From assembly GCA_017445585.1 (NCBI GenBank), contig JAFSTX010000062.1, positions 1 through 35,123 on the forward strand: 35,123 nucleotides of DNA, written 5' to 3'. Shown here piece by piece: positions 32,107 to 35,123 of this stretch. The stretch comes from Lachnospiraceae bacterium. GTDB taxonomy: Bacteria > Bacillota > Clostridia > Lachnospirales > Lachnospiraceae. Position 1 is the first letter of the stretch, and every line of letters starts with the position of its first letter. Both the position numbers and the translations under genes were made by a program. Below the pieces are notes generated by a model. That model was not told where the DNA came from and ran no database searches. It worked only from the letters and a program-made list of their open reading frames with translations.

Positions 32107-32853
32107 ATGACTGATATCGAAAAGCTCGGAAAATGGATAGAAGAGTCGAACCGGATAGTTTTTTTCGGCGGAGCCGGAGTCTCGACGGAGAGCGGAGTGC
32201 CTGATTTCCGGTCAAAGGACGGCCTGTATAATCAGCATGACGTGAGATTTGAAGACTATACGCCGGAATATCTGCTCAGCCACAGCTGCCTGGTGCTTCA
32301 TCCCGACGTGTTTTTTGAGTTTTACAGGCAGAAGATGGACGCGAGGAACGTCGAGCCAAACGCGGCGCACAGATTCCTCGCGGAGCTTGAAGAGCGCGGA
32401 AAGCTCGATGCCGTAGTCACACAGAATATTGACGGACTGCATCAGAAGGCCGGCAGCAGGAAAGTATACGAGATCCACGGCAGCACTCTCAGAAACTACT
32501 GCATGAAATGCGGCAAAAGCTACGGGCCTGACTTTATCTATGACTCCCCCCAGCCGATACCTCGCTGCAGCTGCGGCGGCACCGTACGCTGCGACGTTAC
32601 GCTCTATGAGGAATCCCTTCCCGAGGACGCCGTCCGCGGCGCGATCAACGCCATCAGCCGGGCGGACATGCTGATTATCGGCGGGACGTCGCTCTCGGTC
32701 TATCCCGCCGCTTCATATATCCACTATTTTAACGGAAAACACATGGTGGTCATAAACCGCGACCCGCTGCAGCTGCGGCTCGATCCGGAGAATGACCTTG
32801 AGATAAACGATTCCATCGGCAAGGTCTTTTCGCAGCTGCAAAGCATGCGGTAA
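32107..32853 (+). CDS. cobB: NAD-dependent protein deacylase, Sir2 family
   Basis: Removes acetyl or longer acyl groups from protein lysines using NAD+, releasing nicotinamide and O-acyl-ADP-ribose. The 248-residue product has FFGGAGVSTESGVPDFRS, TQNIDGLHQKAG, the catalytic H124 in YEIHGS, and a zinc site C132-x2-C135 with C154-x-C156. IIGGTSLSVYPAASY and VVINRDP complete the NAD-binding fold. I use the ATG at 32107, preceded by GAGGTGGA; a GTG at 32095 would read through that site. A role in countering acyl-CoA-driven lysine acylation would fit the neighbouring acyl-CoA genes, but it is transcribed separately or by read-through and this is a guess. Confidence 0.93.
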   Translation: MTDIEKLGKWIEESNRIVFFGGAGVSTESGVPDFRSKDGLYNQHDVRFEDYTPEYLLSHSCLVLHPDVFFEFYRQKMDARNVEPNAAHRFLAELEERGKLDAVVTQNIDGLHQKAGSRKVYEIHGSTLRNYCMKCGKSYGPDFIYDSPQPIPRCSCGGTVRCDVTLYEESLPEDAVRGAINAISRADMLIIGGTSLSVYPAASYIHYFNGKHMVVINRDPLQLRLDPENDLEINDSIGKVFSQLQSMR

Positions 32854-32876
32854 ATACCGGAGTCTGCGTAAGCAAA

Positions 32877-33056
32877 GAACCGTGCGGCATTTTCCGGAAA
32901 CATATGCGGCAGCCAGCGAGACTGGTCCGCAGAAAACAAACGGCTGGGAGATATGCGCTTTCGTATATGGCGCCAATATCTCCCAGCCGTATTGTTTTTG
33001 CAGGAACCGGCTCGTGCCGGCTCGTCCGCATCGTTTCCGGAAAAGCCGCACGGTTC
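32877..33056. repeat. Giant imperfect palindrome between the convergent sir2 and clpB genes
   Basis: The left arm (32877-32909, starting GAACCGTGCGGC and containing TTTCCGGAAA) is matched in reverse by 33026-33056 (TTTCCGGAAA, then GCCGCACGGTTC at its end) with only a few indels. Weaker pairing continues inward (32910-32928 with 33006-33025). The terminator hairpin at 32933-32998 sits at the apex. No coding potential is convincing here. Confidence 0.8.
32933..32998. terminator. Bidirectional terminator for sir2 and clpB
   Basis: CGGCTGGGAGATAT (32941-32954) and ATATCTCCCAGCCG (32976-32989) are perfect 14-bp arms, extended outward by an A-rich and a T-rich flank with one bulge, and inward by GCGC/GCGC. 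The A-run on the left and TTGTTTTT on the right allow it to work on both strands. Confidence 0.88.
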
Positions 33057-33096
33057 GTAGCTTGCGGACCGGCTCGCGCCGGCTCGTCCGCATCGT
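33006..33096. repeat. 29-bp direct repeat, two copies 62 bp apart
   Basis: Copies at 33006-33034 and 33068-33096 differ at one base (T versus C at position 10). Each contains CCGGCTCG twice. The first copy is part of the right arm of the large palindrome; the second lies between that arm and the clpB stop codon. Confidence 0.85.
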
Positions 33097-33134
33097 CCCC
33101 GTAAAAATGCCGCGCAGTCTCTGCTATCGCCGGC

Positions 33135-35123
33135 TTACCGGATCACGAGCTGACCGCCCTCGGCGTCGATGGTCACCGGCTGCCCGGGGACGAGCTCGCC
33201 GCCGATGATCTTCCTTGCGAGAAGCGTCTCCACGTGGCGCTGCAGATAGCGCTTGATCGGGCGCGCTCCAAAGCTCGGGTCATAACTCTCGCTGATGATC
33301 AGATCCACGGCAGCATCCGTCAGAGAAGCCTGGATATCCTTGTCCTTCAGCCTGCGGTTGAGATCATCAAGCTGCAGATAAACGATCTTGCGTATCTGCT
33401 CCTCGCCGAGAGGAGAGAAAGTCAGTATCTCATCCAGACGGTTCAGAAATTCAGGCCGGAAATTCTGTCTGAGCAGAGCATTCACCTGATCCCGTGCTTC
33501 TCCGGAGATCCTTCCGTCGGGTCCTATTCCATCGAGCAGTATCGAGGAACCCAGATTCGAAGTCAGAATAATAATAGTATTCTTGAAGTCCACGGTCCTG
33601 CCCTGGGAGTCCGTGATCCTGCCGTCATCCAGCACCTGAAGCAGGATATTGAATACATCGGGATGCGCCTTTTCCACTTCGTCAAAAAGCACGACGGCGT
33701 AAGGCTTGCGGCGCACTGCTTCGGTGAGCTGTCCGCCCTCATCATATCCCACGTATCCGGGAGGAGCTCCGATCAGACGGCTGACCGAATACTTCTCCAT
33801 ATATTCGCTCATGTCGATACGGACCATGCTCTTTTCATCGTCAAAAAGCGCCTCGGCAAGCGCCTTGGCAAGCTCCGTCTTTCCGACGCCGGTCGGCCCG
33901 AGGAAAAGGAAAGAGCCTATGGGACGATTCGGATTCTGGATGCCGGCGCGCGAGCGCAGGATAGCCTCCGATACACGCTCTACAGCCTCATCCTGGCCTA
34001 TGACCCTCCGGTGGAGCAGTCCGTCAAGCCCGAGCAGCTTTTCCCGTTCGCCCTCCATGAGCTTCGACACAGGGATGCCGGTCCATTTGGCCACTATTCT
34101 CGCGATCTCCTCTTCGGTGACCTGATCGCGCAGGAGCGAGCTGTCAGATGCTTTTGCCTCTGCGGCGACCGCCTCGGTCTCCTCAAGCTCTTTTTTGAGC
34201 TGGGGCAGGCGCCCGTACTGGAGCTCTGCCGCGCGGTTAAGATCGTAGCGGCGCTGAGCGGATTCAATCTCGCCGTTGACCTTGTCTATCTCCTCGCGGA
34301 GCTTCTGGACCTTTGTAATAGCGTCCTTTTCATTCTGCCACTTTGCTTTCATGGCGTTGAATTTATCCCTGAGCTCGGCCAGCTCGCGGCGCAGGTCCGC
34401 GAGATGCTCCTGACTGAGTTTGTCGGTCTCTTTCTTTAGCGCGGCTTCCTCGATTTCGAGCTGCATGATCCTGCGGCTGCATTCGTCCATTTCTGTCGGC
34501 ATGGAGTCGAGCTCCGTGTGGATCATCGCACAGGCCTCGTCCACGAGGTCGATGGCTTTGTCCGGCAGGAATCTGTCGGAAATATAGCGGTTAGAGAGCG
34601 TAGCCGCAGCGATCAGAGCCTGATCGTGGATCTTCACGCCGTGGAAGACCTCGTAGCGCTGCTTCAGGCCTCGCAGTATCGAGATCGTGTCCTCCACCGA
34701 GGGCTCATCTACCAGTACAGGCTGGAAACGGCGCTCAAGGGCTGCGTCTTTTTCTATGTACTGGCGGTATTCATTAAGTGTCGTCGCGCCGATGCAGTGC
34801 AGCTCGCCTCTGGCCAGCATGGGCTTGAGAAGGTTTCCGGCGTCCATGGCGCCGTCGGTCTTGCCAGCGCCGACGATGGTATGCAGCTCATCGATAAACA
34901 GGATGATCTGTCCGTCGCTTTCCTTTACTTCGGTCAGTACGGCCTTGAGACGTTCCTCAAACTCGCCGCGGTATTTGGCGCCCGCTACGAGTGATCCCAT
35001 ATCCAGAGAGAAGACCGTGCGGTCCTTCAGATTCGAAGGCACGTCGCCGGCGACGATACGCAGTGCGAGGCCGCCGGCTATGGCGGAGACGAGGATGGTG
35101 GCATAGGCGGCGTTCCAGCCCCA
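33135..35123 (-). CDS. clpB: Chaperone ATPase ClpB, N-terminus missing at the window edge
   Basis: Disaggregase that threads aggregated proteins through a hexameric ring with DnaK. From the frame at the edge to the TAA at 33135 the product covers most of the first ATPase domain ([17 protein letters not shown], Walker [35 protein letters not shown]), the long coiled-coil middle domain that marks ClpB rather than ClpC, and the whole second ATPase domain ([37 protein letters not shown]). The frame stays open to the edge, but the first Walker A motif, expected just before [12 protein letters not shown], is not there: the residues read [17 protein letters not shown]. No promoter can be seen. It converges on sir2. 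Confidence 0.92.
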   Translation of the reverse strand, partial: WGWNAAYATILVSAIAGGLALRIVAGDVPSNLKDRTVFSLDMGSLVAGAKYRGEFEERLKAVLTEVKESDGQIILFIDELHTIVGAGKTDGAMDAGNLLKPMLARGELHCIGATTLNEYRQYIEKDAALERRFQPVLVDEPSVEDTISILRGLKQRYEVFHGVKIHDQALIAAATLSNRYISDRFLPDKAIDLVDEACAMIHTELDSMPTEMDECSRRIMQLEIEEAALKKETDKLSQEHLADLRRELAELRDKFNAMKAKWQNEKDAITKVQKLREEIDKVNGEIESAQRRYDLNRAAELQYGRLPQLKKELEETEAVAAEAKASDSSLLRDQVTEEEIARIVAKWTGIPVSKLMEGEREKLLGLDGLLHRRVIGQDEAVERVSEAILRSRAGIQNPNRPIGSFLFLGPTGVGKTELAKALAEALFDDEKSMVRIDMSEYMEKYSVSRLIGAPPGYVGYDEGGQLTEAVRRKPYAVVLFDEVEKAHPDVFNILLQVLDDGRITDSQGRTVDFKNTIIILTSNLGSSILLDGIGPDGRISGEARDQVNALLRQNFRPEFLNRLDEILTFSPLGEEQIRKIVYLQLDDLNRRLKDKDIQASLTDAAVDLIISESYDPSFGARPIKRYLQRHVETLLARKIIGGELVPGQPVTIDAEGGQLVIR

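Noticed and set aside
33234-34439. 401-codon + strand frame opposite clpB
   Set aside because: It is the complement of the well-conserved ClpB coding sequence and its product is unlike any family I know.

Overview
The window reads as chromosomal DNA of a Gram-positive member of the Clostridia, most likely Lachnospiraceae or a close relative. The evidence is a Firmicutes-type division and cell-wall cluster led by mraZ, an ATP-type PEP carboxykinase, an ecfA1-ecfA2-ecfT-truA module, an FtsZ starting MLEIK, strong AGGAGG ribosome binding sites, many TTG/GTG starts and a tRNA gene without encoded CCA. Family assignment is an inference from gene order and motifs. Almost everything from about 1930 onward is GC-rich and on the + strand; only clpB at the right edge is on the - strand.

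Region by region. (1) 1-1830 is a visibly AT-rich island: an open-ended fragment, a truncated PD-(D/E)XK nuclease and three small unrecognised genes, two of them membrane proteins. It ends at a perfect terminator. (2) 1990-8474 holds thrC (threonine synthase), pckA, an unusual double glycosyltransferase-like protein and a cysteine desulfurase; the last three are tightly packed. (3) 8519-19106 is the division and cell-wall cluster: mraZ, rsmH, ftsL, ftsI, mraY, murD, ftsW, ftsQ, a GmhA-like sugar isomerase and ftsZ. It lacks murE, murF, murG, murC, ddl and ftsA. (4) 19153-22666 is the ECF transporter energizing module plus truA. (5) 22639-22972 has a tRNA-Pro(CGG) with its own promoter and terminator, followed by a heavily palindromic segment and a second copy of the tRNA 3' end plus terminator. 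(6) 23112-27661 is a four-gene overlapping operon: a membrane-anchored M13 metallopeptidase with an extra C-terminal domain, two unknown membrane proteins and a HAD phosphatase. (7) 27754-32011 encodes a two-gene 2-hydroxyacyl-CoA dehydratase/activase-type system. (8) 32107-32853 is a Sir2 deacetylase, convergent with clpB (33135 to the edge) across a giant imperfect palindrome with a bidirectional terminator at its tip.

The most interesting signals are non-coding. First, three operons (thrC, mraZ, and the dehydratase gene at 27754) start from promoters built into the terminator of the preceding operon. In each, the -35 box overlaps the tip of the hairpin, the 17-bp spacer contains the descending arm and T-run, and the -10 box follows directly or within five bases. 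Second, mraZ has four 10-bp-spaced operator boxes for its own product. Third, the tRNA-Pro 3' end and terminator are duplicated 182 bp apart around nested hairpins, like a remnant of an integration site. Fourth, at the right edge the clpB reading frame loses its first Walker A motif and runs into a hydrophobic sequence, suggesting a chimeric junction.

Functionally, the window combines housekeeping growth functions (peptidoglycan precursor synthesis, septal synthesis, Z-ring, vitamin uptake energizing, tRNA modification) with anaerobic metabolism (PEPCK, radical dehydratase-type activation) and protein quality control. No CRISPR array, insertion sequence or recognisable defence island was seen.
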